A DNA stretch of 6,970 nucleotides from an uncultured Clostridia bacterium (GTDB lineage Bacteria > Bacillota > Clostridia > Oscillospirales > CAG-382), in assembly GCA_905235695.1 (NCBI GenBank), contig CAJOMW010000050.1, forward strand, positions 1-6,970, written 5' to 3'. Of the stretch, positions 5,886 through 6,970 are shown one piece after another. Made by a program: the position numbers and the translations under genes. The notes beneath the pieces are model-generated. The model was not told the origin of the DNA. It did no database searches and was given only the letters and a program-made list of their open reading frames with translations. How positions within the stretch are numbered: the stretch's first letter is position 1; the number at the start of each line of letters is the position of its first letter.

Positions 5886-6970
5886 ATGGCAGAAAAAAGA
5901 GATTACTATGAGCTTCTTGGTATAGACAAGAGCGCGTCTGATGAAGAGATAAAAAAAGCCTACCGTCAGATGGCAAAAAAATATCACCCCGACCTCAATA
6001 AAGGGGACGCCTCAGCTGAGCAGATGTTCAAGGACGTGAACGAGGCGTACAGCGTACTTTCCGATCCTGAAAAAAAGGCGAGATACGACAGGTACGGTCA
6101 TGCCGGAGTCGATCCGAGCTACGGCGCAGGCGGCGGTGGCTCAGGCTTTGGCGGAGCAGGCTTTGGCGGAATGGATTTTGACGTCTCTGACATCTTCTCG
6201 GGTATTTTCGGCGGATTCGGAGGCACTACCGGCCGTTCGAGAAATTCACCTATACGCGGCGAAGACAGGGAAGTGCGCATAAACATAACCTTTGAAGAAG
6301 CAGTTTTCGGATGCAAAAAGGATATAAAGTTCAGCCGCATAGAAAAGTGCACGGATTGCTCGGGCAGCGGCGCGGCGAAGGGTACAAGCCCGGAAACCTG
6401 CCCCAACTGTTCCGGCACCGGGCGAGTAAACTCTCAGACGAGGACGCCTTTCGGCGTAATGCAGACTCAGCGTACCTGTGACAGGTGCGGCGGCGCGGGT
6501 AAGATAATAAAAACGCCGTGTCCCACTTGCTCGGGCAAGGGAGTGGTCAGAAAGCAGAAGAACTTTACAGTAACCATTCCGGCAGGCATTGACAACGGGC
6601 AGAGCGTACCGCTCCGCGGTCAGGGCGACGCAGGCAGAAACGGCGGAGCAAACGGCGACGTATATGTAACCGTATCTGTCGGCAAGCACAAGATATTCAA
6701 CCGCGACGGCATGAACATATACTATGACGTCCCGATATCCTTTACCGAAGCGGCACTCGGAGCAAAGATAAAGATACCGACTCTCGAGGGCACCGAGGAC
6801 TACACTATTCCCGAGGGCACTCAGCCCGGAACGGTGTTCACGCTGAAAAACAGGGGAATCGCAGACGTCAACAACTCCGCAAGGCGCGGAAACCTCAGCT
6901 TCAGAGCGGTGGTAGAGGTGCCGAAAAACCTCTCGGCAAAGCAGAAAGAGCTGCTGAGCGAGTTTGCAGG
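5886..6970 (+). CDS. dnaJ: Chaperone protein DnaJ (HSP40), 3' end beyond window
   Basis: Co-chaperone that hands substrates to DnaK and stimulates its ATPase. The first 361 codons are present with no stop; only a short C-terminal part should be missing (full length is usually 370-390). Type I layout is complete: J domain at residues 5-70 with HPD at 34-36; Gly/Phe region about 77-115 with DVSDIFSGIFGGF (99-111); four zinc motifs CTDCSGSG (155), CPNCSGTG (172), CDRCGGAG (198) and CPTCSGKG (212); then the substrate-binding C-terminal domains including FTVTIPAGIDNGQ from 227 and PEGTQPGTVFTL from 309. ATG 5886 is fixed because an in-frame TGA lies at 5880 and the next Met is inside the J domain. 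Its Shine-Dalgarno is very poor, unlike the other genes: only GAG at 5881-5883, with AAAGG at 5865-5869 too far away. Confidence 0.97.
   Translation, partial: MAEKRDYYELLGIDKSASDEEIKKAYRQMAKKYHPDLNKGDASAEQMFKDVNEAYSVLSDPEKKARYDRYGHAGVDPSYGAGGGGSGFGGAGFGGMDFDVSDIFSGIFGGFGGTTGRSRNSPIRGEDREVRINITFEEAVFGCKKDIKFSRIEKCTDCSGSGAAKGTSPETCPNCSGTGRVNSQTRTPFGVMQTQRTCDRCGGAGKIIKTPCPTCSGKGVVRKQKNFTVTIPAGIDNGQSVPLRGQGDAGRNGGANGDVYVTVSVGKHKIFNRDGMNIYYDVPISFTEAALGAKIKIPTLEGTEDYTIPEGTQPGTVFTLKNRGIADVNNSARRGNLSFRAVVEVPKNLSAKQKELLSEFA

Noticed and set aside
6246..6689. Minus-strand 147-codon frame and the small + strand frame at 6100-6282 over dnaJ
   Set aside because: Both lie within the dnaJ coding sequence, whose J domain and zinc motifs are unmistakable.

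Overview
This window carries two adjacent transcription units on the + strand. The first is a monocistronic phosphoenolpyruvate carboxykinase gene (GTP-type, pckG). The second is a class I heat-shock chaperone operon in the order hrcA-grpE-dnaK-dnaJ, with dnaJ cut by the window end. The hrcA-first order, a CIRCE operator ahead of hrcA, strong GGAGG ribosome binding sites and a Gram-positive-type DnaK point to a Firmicute. The GTP-type PEPCK and a codon bias rich in ATA (Ile) and AGA (Arg) even in dnaK suggest a clostridial anaerobe, perhaps in the Ruminococcus/Oscillospirales area. That finer placement is inference and of low certainty.

Layout. Bases 1-254 hold an AT-rich promoter with an extended -10 box and a leader of about 160 nt that can fold. 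pckG runs 255-2036 and is followed by a rho-independent terminator (2051-2084). Bases 2085-2235 hold the heat-shock promoter, with a perfect short palindrome between its -35 and -10 boxes, and then a CIRCE operator at 2187-2213. hrcA (2236-3315), grpE (3353-3943, GTG start) and dnaK (3974-5800) follow with gaps of 37 and 30 bases. A 10-bp perfect hairpin without a T-run lies between dnaK and dnaJ, and dnaJ (5886 onward) has almost no Shine-Dalgarno sequence.

How the genes work together. HrcA represses its own operon by binding CIRCE. DnaK, DnaJ and GrpE form the ATP-driven folding cycle: DnaJ delivers substrate and stimulates ATP hydrolysis, and GrpE exchanges nucleotide. PEPCK interconverts oxaloacetate and PEP and has no evident functional tie to the chaperones; it has its own promoter and terminator. 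I found no mobile element, CRISPR array, RNA gene or novel multi-gene system. The points worth a second look are regulatory (pckG leader, hrcA promoter palindrome, dnaK-dnaJ junction) plus a few sequence oddities.
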